The position numbers and the translations under genes were made by a program. From JAPPLG01 sp965199935 (GTDB lineage Bacteria > Bdellovibrionota > Bdellovibrionia > Bdellovibrionales > UBA1609), in NCBI GenBank assembly GCA_965199935.1, contig CBDATD010000001.1:248001-312000 (forward strand): a DNA stretch of 64,000 nt. Direction: 5' to 3'. Position 1 is the stretch's first letter. Each line of letters begins with the position of its first letter. Positions 18,378 to 28,163 of the stretch are shown in pieces. The notes beneath the pieces are model-generated. The model did no database searches, had not been told where the DNA came from, and saw only the letters and a program-made list of their open reading frames with translations.

Positions 18378-19595
18378 TTAACCTCCAGCCAAAGCGCCGC
18401 TCATTTTGAAAATAGGCAGATACAAGGCCACAATAATAAAACCTATAATCAGCGCCACCCCTACAATCATCACGGGTTCAATCATCTTAATAATGCCGTT
18501 CACAGCGGCATCCACTTGATCCTCACAAAACTCAGCAATTTTCATGAGAATGTCATCCACATTGCCCGTCTGCTCTCCAGAGGTAATCATATTTCTCATT
18601 AAACCAGGGAAGATGCTTTCACTCGCTAGAGATTTCCCCAATCTAAACCCTCTCTCTACAGATTCAGAAACTCTGAGTGAGGCATCCTGCATCAATACAC
18701 TTCCAGAGGATTTTCCTGCAATTTTGATAGATTCGACAATATTGCTTCCAGCAGAAAGCAAACAAGAAAGAGTGCGTGAGAACCGAGCCACATTATTTTT
18801 AACAAATAAGGGTCCAAGTCCTGGAATATTTGTTAAAAATCTCTCCCACACTCTAGAACCATGCTCCGTTTTGATAAACATCACAAAAGAAACACTTAAA
18901 GCTATAACAGCCACAATCAAAAACACTGAGTTATTTCTCATAAAATCACTCATATCCACAAGCATTTGAGTAATGGCCGGAAGCTCCTGGTCTGCTTCTG
19001 CAAAAATGGCCTCAAACTTAGGCACAAGATAGACAATCATCCCAATCACGATAAGAATAGCTGTAATGCCGACAAATACAGGGTACATCATTGAGGATTT
19101 CACTCGTCCTTTAATGCTTTCCGTTTTCTCAATGTAAGAGGCCAGCTGGTTGAGCATCACATCCAAACTCCCCCCTTCTTCTCCGGCTTTAACCATATTG
19201 ACATACAGATCATTAAAAACATTGGGGTGTGCTGAGAGGGAAGCAGAAAAAGATTTTCCAGCAATAATACTATGAGCAAGCTCTTCAAAAATTTTCCTCA
19301 AAGGAGGATCATCCGTATTTTTTCCTACAATATCCAAAGCCTGAGCAATAGGAACACTGGCCTTCACAAGAAAGGCCAGCTGTCTAGTGGCCATAACAAC
19401 TTTTTTATGGCTGATCCCCCCAATACTTATTTCCAACAAATTGGGAGATTTCTTTGTGTCTTGAACAACCGCACTAATCAACGACAGCTGTTTGGACATC
19501 AATTTTTGCTCAACTTCATCCCTTGAATTGGCCTTCACACGGCCCTGTACAATGCGTCTGTGCGGGTCTTTGGCTCTAAATTGATATACAGGCAT
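18378..19595 (-). CDS. pilC: Type IV pilus inner-membrane platform protein PilC
   Basis: 405 residues from the ATG at 19595 (MPVYQFRAKDPHRRIVQG), chosen because GAGGGAAG precedes it and the protein then begins like other PilC/GspF members. An upstream in-frame start at 19685 would run into pilT. It has two GspF domains: the first with ATRQLAFLVKASVPIAQALDIV and KAGEEGGSLDVML, the second with ARFSRTLSCLLSAGSNIVESIKI and TSGEQTGNVDDILM. Three membrane helices are visible, the last being MIVGVALIIGFIIVALYLPIF. It lies 10 bp after pilT. Confidence 0.95.
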   Translation of the reverse strand: MPVYQFRAKDPHRRIVQGRVKANSRDEVEQKLMSKQLSLISAVVQDTKKSPNLLEISIGGISHKKVVMATRQLAFLVKASVPIAQALDIVGKNTDDPPLRKIFEELAHSIIAGKSFSASLSAHPNVFNDLYVNMVKAGEEGGSLDVMLNQLASYIEKTESIKGRVKSSMMYPVFVGITAILIVIGMIVYLVPKFEAIFAEADQELPAITQMLVDMSDFMRNNSVFLIVAVIALSVSFVMFIKTEHGSRVWERFLTNIPGLGPLFVKNNVARFSRTLSCLLSAGSNIVESIKIAGKSSGSVLMQDASLRVSESVERGFRLGKSLASESIFPGLMRNMITSGEQTGNVDDILMKIAEFCEDQVDAAVNGIIKMIEPVMIVGVALIIGFIIVALYLPIFKMSGALAGG

Positions 19596-19605
19596 GATCT
19601 TCCCT

Positions 19606-20682
19606 CTAGCTTGCCTTTGTAATAGAGTGTTTGATGAGAGTTTCCAATTCCTGAGGCATTGTAGTGGATTCCAAAGCTGTTTCAATTGAAATAGTGTTAG
19701 ACCTCACCAATCTTGCCAAACATTGGTTGAAAGTGACCATGCCTTCCTGCTGTTGGGTCAACATCAGAGAATACAGCTGATGCTGTTTTCCTTCACGAAT
19801 CAAATTTCTAACACCTACTGTGGCATACATAATTTCGTAACATAAAACACGGCCCCGGCCGTCCAGGGTTGGGAGAAGTCTTTGACAAAGAACAGCCCTT
19901 AGACAGTTGCTCAACTGATTTCGAATAAGAGCTTTTTCTTCACCTCCAAAAACACCAATCACCCTTTCGACAGCGTCAAAAGCAGTATTGGTGTGAATGG
20001 TGGAAAAAACTAAATGCCCTGTTTCTGCGGCATGGAGTCCCGTTGTAATGGTCTCTTTATCCCGCATCTCACCCACTAAGCAAACATCAGGATCCTCCCT
20101 AAGAGCCGCCCTCAACCCGTCTGCAAAGGTGTAAATATCTGCACCTAATTCTTTTTGCAAAATGACACATTTGTCATGTGAATGTATGTACTCAATAGGA
20201 TCTTCCACAGTGACAATCAACCCTCTTTTCTTTTGATTTATTTCCTTAATCATCGCCGCTAACGTTGTGCTTTTTCCTGAACCTGTAGGCCCTGCCAGCA
20301 GCACCAGCCCGTGAGGATACCAAGGGATATCAAAGGCAGAACTTGGAAGCCCTAAAGTGTTTAGTTGAGGTACAACTGAGGGAATGCATCGAAAGGTTCC
20401 TCCAATAGTGCTTTTTTGAAAATAAAGATGGCCCCTGAAGCGATACTGATCTCCGATTGAAAGACTAAAATCAATCACTCTCTTACTCTCAAACTCTGCT
20501 TTTTGGTTCTCGTTTAATACAGAAAAGCAAAGCTCTTTAGTTTGCGCCGGCGTTAAAGAGGGATGATCAATTTTGGAAATATGACTCTTCACCCGCAGAA
20601 CAGGAGGACTGCCGGCCAGAATATGAAGATCAGAAGCCTCCTGTGCAACTGCAGTTTTAAACAACTGAAGCATTGTAATCAT
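19606..20682 (-). CDS. pilT: Pilus retraction ATPase PilT
   Basis: 358-residue hexameric ATPase that depolymerises type IV pili for twitching. It has the N-terminal EASDLHILAGSPPVLRV, Walker A AGPTGSGKSTTLAAM, Asp box TVEDPIEYIH, Walker B ALREDPDVCLVGEMRD, His box TGHLVFSTIHTN, and the PilT-type C-terminal motif GVRNLIREGK. The ATG overlaps the pilB stop by four bases, so extension and retraction motors are coupled. Confidence 0.96.
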   Translation of the reverse strand: MITMLQLFKTAVAQEASDLHILAGSPPVLRVKSHISKIDHPSLTPAQTKELCFSVLNENQKAEFESKRVIDFSLSIGDQYRFRGHLYFQKSTIGGTFRCIPSVVPQLNTLGLPSSAFDIPWYPHGLVLLAGPTGSGKSTTLAAMIKEINQKKRGLIVTVEDPIEYIHSHDKCVILQKELGADIYTFADGLRAALREDPDVCLVGEMRDKETITTGLHAAETGHLVFSTIHTNTAFDAVERVIGVFGGEEKALIRNQLSNCLRAVLCQRLLPTLDGRGRVLCYEIMYATVGVRNLIREGKQHQLYSLMLTQQQEGMVTFNQCLARLVRSNTISIETALESTTMPQELETLIKHSITKAS

Positions 20683-22448
20683 TGAGTATCTCCTATGGTT
20701 CCGTATAAAACTTCTTCAAAAGTGGTAATTCCTTGAATCATTTTATCTATACCGCTTTGCCTAAGCGTTTTGAGTTCTCCAGATTTTATCGCGTTTTTTT
20801 TCAAATCCAGAGGAGCTATTTTATCAAACACACCTCTCTTCACGTTATCGGTGATTTTAAGCATTTCATAAACAGCCACCCTTCCTTTGTACCCAATATT
20901 AGAGCAAACTCTGCATCCTTTTCCTTTTTTGACCTGCCCTTGAGCCTTCTCTATTTGAAGCTTAGACAACCCCAGCTGTCCCAAAGAATCCTGTGAAATG
21001 GTATCCATCATGGCGCATCGAGAACACACCCTGCGCAAAAGCCTCTGTCCGACAACAAGACTAATGTTTTCAGCTATACTGTAGTCCGGTATTCCCAGAT
21101 CCAACAGTCTGGTCACAGTGGATGGGGTGTCATTTGTATGAATCGTACTCAACACCAAATGCCCCGTCGCCGCCGCTTTAAAAGCTATTTCAGCTGTTTC
21201 ATAGTCTCTAATTTCCCCCACCAAGATGACATCAGGGTCCTGCCTTAAAAAAGCACGCAGGGCGGAAGCAAAAGTCAGCCCGATTTTTGGATGCATTTGC
21301 ACCTGGTTGAGACCTTCTATTTTATATTCCACCGGATCTTCCGCTGTTGAAATGTTTCTTTCTGGAACATTCAGCAAATTTAAACCAGAGTAAATAGTCG
21401 TCGTTTTGCCGCTTCCGGTAGGACCTGTAATCAAAATAAGGCCTTGAGGCTGACGCAAAGATTCTTGAAAGATCTCCGCCTCCTTATCCGTCATACCTAA
21501 GTCACGAAAACCCGTAGAAATAGATGAATCATCCAATATCCTCATCACAATTTTTTCACCGCTCACTGTGGGAGCAATAGACACACGAAAATCCAACTCC
21601 TTGCCTTGATTCATTTTAACCTTTAAGCGTCCATCCTGAGGTTTTCGTCTTTCTCCAATGTCTAAATTAGACATTACTTTCATACGGCTGATGATATAAG
21701 GGGATATGGTTTTTGGGGGATGAAACATTTCATGAAGTTTGCCGTCAATACGGAAACGCACACGACACTTTTTCTCGTAGGATTCAATATGAATGTCAGA
21801 GGCCCTTTTGTTTCTCGCATTGATAATCACACGATTGACAAATCGAACAACAGGCTCTGGATCATTGGCATCCAAACGAATCACTGCCGCTGTTTCATCG
21901 TCTTCGGGGCCGGCTTCTGTGTTGAAGCGTTTTTGAAACTTCATGCTGGATTCTTCGATTTCAGAAAAGAGTTTATGAATCCCCTCTTCCTTATGAGCAT
22001 AAAAAATGTTGATTGCATTTCGGATGGCGGATGCTGTTGACAGCACAAATTCTATTTTACACTTTGTGGTGAATAAGAGCTGTTCTTTTAAAATATTATC
22101 TACAGGATCCGCAACAGCCACCACAAGAGTATCTCCCAATCGAGAGATGGGAATCACCGTGTATTTATCACAAAACTTTTGAGGAACCAGGTGCAGCACC
22201 TCCTTAGATATATCAAAACTTTCTATATCGACCGTTTGGTACCCATACTGCTCAGACAGAAACGAAACCACTTCTGTTTCAGAAAGGTAGCCCATTTCTG
22301 TCAAAACAGATAAAAACTTCCTGTCACTGCCTCCTGTCTTCTTTTGCAGCTCCACTAACTGCTGTTTGCTCATGATCTTCTTTTGAACCAGAAGCTCGCC
22401 CATAGAAACAGATTTATGTTTTGAATATTTTCTTCCAGCTTGCGGCAT
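20679..22448 (-). CDS. pilB: Pilus extension ATPase PilB
   Basis: 589-residue GspE/PilB ATPase that powers pilin polymerisation. The N-terminal MshEN domain covers MGELLVQKKIMSKQQLVELQ to VVAVADPVD. The motor domain has KRASDIHIESYEKKCRVRFRIDGKL, Walker A GPTGSGKTTTIYSGL, TAEDPVEYKIEGLNQVQ, the Walker B region LRQDPDVILVGEIRD, and TGHLVLSTIHTND. Four zinc-binding cysteines appear as CSRC and CRVC. It starts 44 bp after ribF, so the pil genes may be read from the bam-rib operon or from a promoter in that gap. Confidence 0.96.
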   Translation of the reverse strand: MPQAGRKYSKHKSVSMGELLVQKKIMSKQQLVELQKKTGGSDRKFLSVLTEMGYLSETEVVSFLSEQYGYQTVDIESFDISKEVLHLVPQKFCDKYTVIPISRLGDTLVVAVADPVDNILKEQLLFTTKCKIEFVLSTASAIRNAINIFYAHKEEGIHKLFSEIEESSMKFQKRFNTEAGPEDDETAAVIRLDANDPEPVVRFVNRVIINARNKRASDIHIESYEKKCRVRFRIDGKLHEMFHPPKTISPYIISRMKVMSNLDIGERRKPQDGRLKVKMNQGKELDFRVSIAPTVSGEKIVMRILDDSSISTGFRDLGMTDKEAEIFQESLRQPQGLILITGPTGSGKTTTIYSGLNLLNVPERNISTAEDPVEYKIEGLNQVQMHPKIGLTFASALRAFLRQDPDVILVGEIRDYETAEIAFKAAATGHLVLSTIHTNDTPSTVTRLLDLGIPDYSIAENISLVVGQRLLRRVCSRCAMMDTISQDSLGQLGLSKLQIEKAQGQVKKGKGCRVCSNIGYKGRVAVYEMLKITDNVKRGVFDKIAPLDLKKNAIKSGELKTLRQSGIDKMIQGITTFEEVLYGTIGDTQ

Positions 22449-22492
22449 AGTACACCTATCACGGACTGTATCGGAGTATTGAAAGATATTAT

Positions 22493-23440
22493 TTAAGTTT
22501 TTTTAGCGTCTTTGTTTTGAAAATAAGCCTTAGCCTTCATGACATCAGAGCGGATCTCCTTTTTAAGAGAATCTATACTGTCAAATTTCTTTTCATCCCG
22601 CACATAACTGAGAACATCCACTTGAACTTTTTTGCATTTAGTTTTTGGAGGACAAGCCCCCAGCAGGTGAACCTCTACCTTTACCTTGCCGCCCGGCCTG
22701 GAAAAAGTAGGATTGACGCCAATATTCATAACCCCTGAAAACTCTCTTTGGTCCATATGCAAAAGGCAAATGTAAACCCCTCTTTTATGCGGCAAGCGGG
22801 AAGATGTTTTAATATTGATTGTTGGAAAACCCAATTCTGCTCCTCTCCCCTCTCCAACGGCAGTATCCCCTCTCAGCGAGAAAGGGCGTCCCATGAGACA
22901 ACTCATTTGATCAAAATCGTTTGCTGTAAAAGCCTCCCTGAGAATTGAAGTGGATATGATTTTTCCTTTTATCTTAACAGGCCTGATTTTTTCCACTTCA
23001 AATGAATGCTTTTCGGCCCATTTCTGCAGTTTTTGAACACAGCCTTCGCGATTAAAGCCAAACCTCAAGTCATAACCCGCCACCACACACGAGGGGCGAA
23101 ATGTTTTGTAAATATACTGCTCAAAGAACACTGGAGCAGGAATACGCGAGAAACTTTGAGAAAAATTCTCTATAACCAAATACTCCAAACCCAAAACAGA
23201 AGCTTGATGAATAAGATCCTCTGAAGGAAACAATCTTTCTACACCTAAATGAGGCCGCAACAGCTTGAGAGGATGAGGATCAAACGTCATCAAAATAGAA
23301 GGACGACCCCTGTGCTGAGCCAGAGAAACCACCTTTTGAACAATTTTTTGATGGCCTAAATGAAACCCATCAAAAATACCTAGAGTCAAGACCCCAGACA
23401 AACCCCCTTTGTAATCTAAGCGGCTGGTGCAAACTCTCAT
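22493..23440 (-). CDS. ribF: Bifunctional riboflavin kinase/FAD synthetase RibF
   Basis: 315 residues making FMN and FAD. The N-terminal FAD synthetase domain has GIFDGFHLGHQKIVQK, TFDPHP, VVAGYDLRFGFNREG and ISTSILREAF. The C-terminal riboflavin kinase domain has GRGAELGFPTINI, KRGVYICLLHM, GVMNIGVNPTF and KVEVHLLG. The length is typical. It follows ompH by 13 bp and precedes pilB by 44 bp. Confidence 0.95.
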   Translation of the reverse strand: MRVCTSRLDYKGGLSGVLTLGIFDGFHLGHQKIVQKVVSLAQHRGRPSILMTFDPHPLKLLRPHLGVERLFPSEDLIHQASVLGLEYLVIENFSQSFSRIPAPVFFEQYIYKTFRPSCVVAGYDLRFGFNREGCVQKLQKWAEKHSFEVEKIRPVKIKGKIISTSILREAFTANDFDQMSCLMGRPFSLRGDTAVGEGRGAELGFPTINIKTSSRLPHKRGVYICLLHMDQREFSGVMNIGVNPTFSRPGGKVKVEVHLLGACPPKTKCKKVQVDVLSYVRDEKKFDSIDSLKKEIRSDVMKAKAYFQNKDAKKT

Positions 23441-23453
23441 AGAGAAAACAACG

Positions 23454-23948
23454 TCATCTGTACTTTTTATTATAGGCCTTAATCACACTTTCTGTCTCAT
23501 TCACATCATCCGAAACCCATAAGACATCCGGGGACATCTTCTCCACAAGCAAATAACCTTTCTCTTTAGCTATTTTATTTAAAACAGGTTTCATTTTTTT
23601 CACGATATTGCCGACCAGCCTGGCTTGATATTCCTGCAGCTCCTTTTGGGAAATCTCCAGTTTTTTCTGAAACTCCACAAACTGCATTTGTAATTTTTGC
23701 GCTCTTTTTCTCTTCTCAGAATCAGACAACAAGCTAGACTCCGACTCAAACTGTTGTCTTTCTTCCTGCAGTTTTTTCTCTGTTTTTTGCAATTGCCTCT
23801 GCCTGTCAGCAAACTCTTTTTCAAGTTTTTTTTTCAAGGACCGTCCTTCTTTTGTTTTTTGGAGAACCTTATCAAAATCCACATATCCAATTTTTGAAAA
23901 AGCTGAAAAACAATAGATACAAATAAAGAAAAACGATAAAAATCTCAT
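23454..23948 (-). CDS. Periplasmic chaperone OmpH/Skp
   Basis: 164 residues with a signal peptide (FLSFFFICIYCFSAFS followed by KIGYVDFDKVLQ). A long charged coiled coil (KKKLEKEFADRQRQLQKTEKKLQEE..) and the closing IAKEKGYLLVEK segment are typical of Skp, which carries unfolded outer-membrane proteins to the Bam complex. It lies 53 bp behind bamA, its usual neighbour. Confidence 0.9.
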   Translation of the reverse strand: MRFLSFFFICIYCFSAFSKIGYVDFDKVLQKTKEGRSLKKKLEKEFADRQRQLQKTEKKLQEERQQFESESSLLSDSEKRKRAQKLQMQFVEFQKKLEISQKELQEYQARLVGNIVKKMKPVLNKIAKEKGYLLVEKMSPDVLWVSDDVNETESVIKAYNKKYR

Positions 23949-24001
23949 ATAAAAAACCCTCCGACAGCTTCTTCACTATCGTAAAAAAGGAGACAAATCA
24001 A

Positions 24002-26524
24002 CTAAAAATCAGCTCCCATGCTGAAATGAAACTCAGCTTGGTCCAATTCCAGCCTGTAGCGGTCGGAAATAGGCACTCCTAATTTTAAATTAAGCGGCCC
24101 TATGGGAGTGCTTAACATAACGCCCACACCTGCATCTTTTTTTAAGCGGCTCCAAAAAGCCTGTCGGCTTGCAAATAACTGATGATCAGCGTAGCCCATA
24201 TCGAAAAACACCAATCCATAGAAACGAGCCTTTTTCAGCAAAGGAAACTGCATTTCCAAATTGTATAAAAATTTTTGGGATCCCCCATAAGGAACTTTCT
24301 TCTCTTTCCCTGCAACAGAAATGGAGCGGCCGACAGAGTAATACTTATACCCTCTTAAAGAGCGGGCGCCTCCCAGCAAATAAAGCAAATCTACAGGCAC
24401 TGAATCTCGATTCAAAGAGTGAACCCATCCATACTGTAGTCTGTTTTTCCACACCACACGCTCTAAAAAATCCATGGCAGAAGAATAAGCAAACGACTGA
24501 GAAAGAGGAAACAGGGACAGTAAAGTCCTTGTGTTGATGTAGTGGCTGCCCGTCCAGTCCACACGAACCAAATGATTGGAGTCACTCCACTTGTAAATAT
24601 GGTCTGAAGAAATATTTGAAAAAACTCCTTTAGACGGGAATATCCTGTCATCCCGATCATCATACTCAAAGGATATTCCAGCAATATTTCGAATACCTGA
24701 ATATTCCTTGAGCCGAAACGCTGTAATAATAGAATCTTCAAAAGCGCTCAATAGCTGATACTCTAATCCTAATTTAGAAATCACTTTGCTGGTGTTTGAA
24801 AGCCATCGTCCGAAAGTTAAATGGGTTCCTGTCTTTTCAGTAAAGTAAGGCCTCGTATAAGAAACGTCCTCCAGCCCCTTGGAAACAAAGCCTCTAGCCT
24901 TGGAAGCGCCGGATTCTTTAATGCAGTTTTCAATGTATTGAAGTTTGTCCGGCCATTTAGAACCCTTCGGCTCCCCTCTAAATTGAGGGTCTATCAAACA
25001 CTGAGTGGCCTTTGTATCCTCAACAAAAACATTCCATCCTAGATACCAATCTGAATCCATCAAACGAGGTTCTATGTACTGCAGATTCAAGAGTACAGAA
25101 GGTGCATAAGAGTGCTGTGTATTGGCCGCCAGGAGCGTCGTGATAATATTGACTTGAAAACCCACTGTCACTCCTAAACCAAAAATATTCTCCCTTCTAA
25201 ATTGACTGTTCAATGTGAAACCCGTTGACGTAGAATAGCCCGCTCCCCCTTGCAGTTCGCCCAACATATCCCGCTCCTGCACCTCCACTTCCAAATTCAA
25301 TTTATCGGAACTCACCGGGTCATTAGTTGTGGCGGCGTTTTCTATATACCCCAGTCTTTGTATGGATTGTTTGGACTCTAAAATACTTGAAGCATTGTAA
25401 AGATCCCCTTCGAAAAATTCCATTTCTCTTCTTAAAACCCGGTCTCGTGTCACAGTATTCCCAGAAATATTAATATGGTTAATATAAACTTTTTCTCCTT
25501 TTTGTATATCTAATAAAAGATGTATCGCTTTTCCTCCCTGAGTAGAGAAACGAGGAATCACATTGGCAAAAGCATACCCTTCATCTCCATATTTTGTTTG
25601 AACAGTCATTAAATCCTTTTGCAGAAAGGAGTATTTAAAAGTGTTTCCTGTTTTAAGAGATAACAATTTTCTTAACTCTACTTTGGAAAAAATCAACTCT
25701 CCAGAAAAATCTATTTGACCGACTTTGAACTTTTCTCCTTCAGAGATATAGAATGAAATATAAATGCCGTCTTTAGAAGGAGAGAGTGTTACTTGAGGCT
25801 CCTCCACCTTCACATCCATGTACCCTCTATCCATATAGAGGAAGCGTATCAACTGCTGGTCCCGGCTGAGATTTTCTTTCTTATACACACCGGAATTTGT
25901 AATAAAGCTAAAGATATTTTTTTCTTTATTTGACAGAAAAGACTTCATCACTTTGTCTGAAATATTCTTATTGCCAATAAATAATATCCTCCGAATCAAA
26001 GCTTTTTTTCCTTCTTGAATATTAATAATTAAATCTATCTTTCCTGCATCCTTCCGGCTTTTTATTTGATAAGACACCGCAGGGAGAAAGTAGCCTTTCT
26101 CCTCATACCCTGTTTTAATATTGGCAATCCCTCTTTGTAATTTTTTAACACTAAGAAATTCATATATTTTCAACTCAGACAATTCTTCTAATTTTTTCTT
26201 GGATAAGACAGAGTTCCCTTTGTACACAATGGAGTTGATTTGAGGTTTTTCCTTCACTTTAAAAACAATGATGAGCCGCCCCCGTCGGATTTTTGAGCGA
26301 ACGGAAATATGCTCAAAATAACCCATATCATAGAGGCGCTGTACATCTTGAATCACTGTAGAATCGCGAAAACGAGATCCTTTTTTTGTTCTCAACTGAG
26401 CTTGAATAGCTGATTTTCCTATCGTTTGATTTCCCACAATGTCCACTCTCCGCACAAGCTTAGAGAACGCACAGGAGGGAAAAATCAGAAAATACAAACT
26501 CATTGACAGCAAAAAAAACTTCAC
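24002..26524 (-). CDS. bamA: Outer-membrane protein assembly factor BamA
   Basis: 840 residues. There is a signal peptide (FFLLSMSLYFLIFPSCAFS), then five POTRA-like repeats (e.g. VRRVDIVGNQTIGKSAIQAQL, INSIVYKGNSVLSKKKLEEL, YINHINISGNTVTRDRVLRR), then the Omp85 barrel with LLGGARSLRGYKYYSVG, the barrel-lumen VRGF-like motif, and a C-terminal FHFSMGADF ending in Phe. It inserts beta-barrel proteins, presumably including the barrels at 5-7.6 kb. The start overlaps the lolD stop by four bases. Confidence 0.96.
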   Translation of the reverse strand: MKFFLLSMSLYFLIFPSCAFSKLVRRVDIVGNQTIGKSAIQAQLRTKKGSRFRDSTVIQDVQRLYDMGYFEHISVRSKIRRGRLIIVFKVKEKPQINSIVYKGNSVLSKKKLEELSELKIYEFLSVKKLQRGIANIKTGYEEKGYFLPAVSYQIKSRKDAGKIDLIINIQEGKKALIRRILFIGNKNISDKVMKSFLSNKEKNIFSFITNSGVYKKENLSRDQQLIRFLYMDRGYMDVKVEEPQVTLSPSKDGIYISFYISEGEKFKVGQIDFSGELIFSKVELRKLLSLKTGNTFKYSFLQKDLMTVQTKYGDEGYAFANVIPRFSTQGGKAIHLLLDIQKGEKVYINHINISGNTVTRDRVLRREMEFFEGDLYNASSILESKQSIQRLGYIENAATTNDPVSSDKLNLEVEVQERDMLGELQGGAGYSTSTGFTLNSQFRRENIFGLGVTVGFQVNIITTLLAANTQHSYAPSVLLNLQYIEPRLMDSDWYLGWNVFVEDTKATQCLIDPQFRGEPKGSKWPDKLQYIENCIKESGASKARGFVSKGLEDVSYTRPYFTEKTGTHLTFGRWLSNTSKVISKLGLEYQLLSAFEDSIITAFRLKEYSGIRNIAGISFEYDDRDDRIFPSKGVFSNISSDHIYKWSDSNHLVRVDWTGSHYINTRTLLSLFPLSQSFAYSSAMDFLERVVWKNRLQYGWVHSLNRDSVPVDLLYLLGGARSLRGYKYYSVGRSISVAGKEKKVPYGGSQKFLYNLEMQFPLLKKARFYGLVFFDMGYADHQLFASRQAFWSRLKKDAGVGVMLSTPIGPLNLKLGVPISDRYRLELDQAEFHFSMGADF

Positions 26525-27195
26525 TTATTCACCCACCGGCCGTCTTTCATGGTCAAAACTGTTGGAAACGGATTAGAAAATAATGGATCGTGGCTAACAG
26601 CAATTAATGTCAAATTCAACCGCTCCCTCATTTCAAAAAGAATATCCAAAATCTTCATTGAATTGTCAGTATCCAAGGCTCCTGTAGGTTCGTCCACCAA
26701 TAAAATTTCTGGTTGATTCATTAAAGCTCTGGCCAAAGCCGTCCGCTGTTTCTCCCCCCCGCTCAATTCACTGGGAAAATGCTTCCATCTATGACTTAAA
26801 TTTAAAAGATCCATTAAGTGTTCAGCGCTTTCTTTGGACTGCTGAATACTTTTTCCAGCCGCCTGACCGGCAATCATAATATTTTCTATCATGTTAAACT
26901 CATTGAGCAAGTAGTGAAACTGAAACACAAAACCTAGTTTTTGAGATCGAAATTTTGCTCTTTCTTCTTCCACCGCATGCGATAAATCTATATCCTTGTA
27001 AAAAACACTGCCGGAAGTGGATGGCTCCAAGGTTCCTAAAATATGCAAAAATGTACTTTTACCGGCTCCAGAAGGCCCTGCGATGCAAACGGCCTCTCCT
27101 TTCTTGACTTGAATGTCTAAACCTTTCAACACTTTTAGAATCTCTTTGCCTTGACCAAATTCTTTATAAACTGACATTGCTTTTAATAAGTGCAT
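26521..27195 (-). CDS. lolD: ABC transporter ATPase, LolD type
   Basis: 224 residues, the usual LolD length. Walker A is AGPSGAGKSTFLHILG, the signature LSGGEKQRTALARALM, Walker B ILLVDEPTGALD, and the H-loop AVSHDP. The FQFHYLLNEFNMIENIMI segment is typical of LolD/MacB ATPases. LolD drives release of lipoproteins from the inner membrane with LolC/E. No lolC-like permease lies next to it here. It is translationally coupled to bamA and follows the DUF4340 gene by 20 bp. Confidence 0.88.
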   Translation of the reverse strand: MHLLKAMSVYKEFGQGKEILKVLKGLDIQVKKGEAVCIAGPSGAGKSTFLHILGTLEPSTSGSVFYKDIDLSHAVEEERAKFRSQKLGFVFQFHYLLNEFNMIENIMIAGQAAGKSIQQSKESAEHLMDLLNLSHRWKHFPSELSGGEKQRTALARALMNQPEILLVDEPTGALDTDNSMKILDILFEMRERLNLTLIAVSHDPLFSNPFPTVLTMKDGRWVNK

Positions 27196-27215
27196 AAGGC
27201 GGCTCTCTTATAAAA

Positions 27216-28163
27216 TTATTTTACTTCAGTCAAAGGCTCTTCTTGAGACTGATCTTCTGAAGACTCTTTCTCTTTAAAATCCATTGTCAAAAGAGGTTCG
27301 GCCTGATGAAGCTCATAAATAAAATCACGATCTGATACAATCGCTTGAACTTTTCTTTCAGTGGTTTTTTGTATTTTTAACGTCCATGGATCTTTGCCGG
27401 CCTCTCTAAAAATTGTTATTTCCAAGTCAGGATTTAAGAAAGGCTGTTTCTTCTTATTTGAAAAATGAGAAATCATATTTCCCTTTAACAAATCTATAAG
27501 ATCTTCTACAGCCTTTTGAGAGAGAGATTCTTTCAAACTCCACTGCCACTTTCCATCCTTTTGAATAAATTCATAACTCTCCTTGGACTTCCTGTAAGAT
27601 AATTTTTCAAAACCCCCTTTCTGAGAATACAGGGCTTTACTTCGATAAGAGTTTGTCCAAGGTCTCGACAGGTGATCCCATTTGGAAGAGCCTATGAAAA
27701 GTTTTTGATCCTTTTTAATATAAAACTTTCCGTCAAAACTAGGCTCACCGCCGATGCCTATAGTCCATCGCCGGCCTGTGCTGTACAAACTTAAGTTTGC
27801 AAAAGGAGGATCCAAGTCATAATCCGACCACTTCACATTTTTTTCTAAAAGCGATTGTGCAGACTCATCAAATAAATCCTCTATCAGACCTTCTACCACC
27901 GAGGGGTCCGCAAGATCATTCACAGGCTGAATCAACTTCCACCTGCCTTCTTTTTTTTCTAAAATCAATCGAGAACCGTCTTGTTTAATTAAAGACAGCT
28001 TTGTAATATCTTTTGGTTCTCCATTCTTAAAAATAAGAGCTTTTTGTTTTTGTAATTCTTCTTTTTCTTTACTCCTGCGGTATTCAAAAACAGCCAAAGC
28101 AAACAGCAGTCCGGCGATGCACAATAAAAACAGACGCATATAAAGAGATGACTTCACGCCCAA
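27216..28163 (-). CDS. DUF4340-like membrane-anchored protein
   Basis: 315 residues. An N-terminal membrane anchor (LYMRLFLLCIAGLLFALAVF) is followed by a large extracytoplasmic beta-rich region with repeated ITKLSLIKQDGSRLILEKKEGRWKLIQP-type units, which is the DUF4340 pattern (KxxGxWxxxxP). The C-terminus is Glu/Ser rich. DUF4340 proteins commonly follow GldG-like genes, as here, where the two overlap by 10 bp. It is probably the periplasmic partner of the ABC/GldG complex; its substrate is unknown. Confidence 0.8.
   Translation of the reverse strand: MGVKSSLYMRLFLLCIAGLLFALAVFEYRRSKEKEELQKQKALIFKNGEPKDITKLSLIKQDGSRLILEKKEGRWKLIQPVNDLADPSVVEGLIEDLFDESAQSLLEKNVKWSDYDLDPPFANLSLYSTGRRWTIGIGGEPSFDGKFYIKKDQKLFIGSSKWDHLSRPWTNSYRSKALYSQKGGFEKLSYRKSKESYEFIQKDGKWQWSLKESLSQKAVEDLIDLLKGNMISHFSNKKKQPFLNPDLEITIFREAGKDPWTLKIQKTTERKVQAIVSDRDFIYELHQAEPLLTMDFKEKESSEDQSQEEPLTEVK

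Noticed and set aside
19596..19685. N-terminal extension of PilC overlapping pilT
   Set aside because: The start at 19595 has a ribosome site and the standard PilC beginning; the extension is pilT read in another frame.
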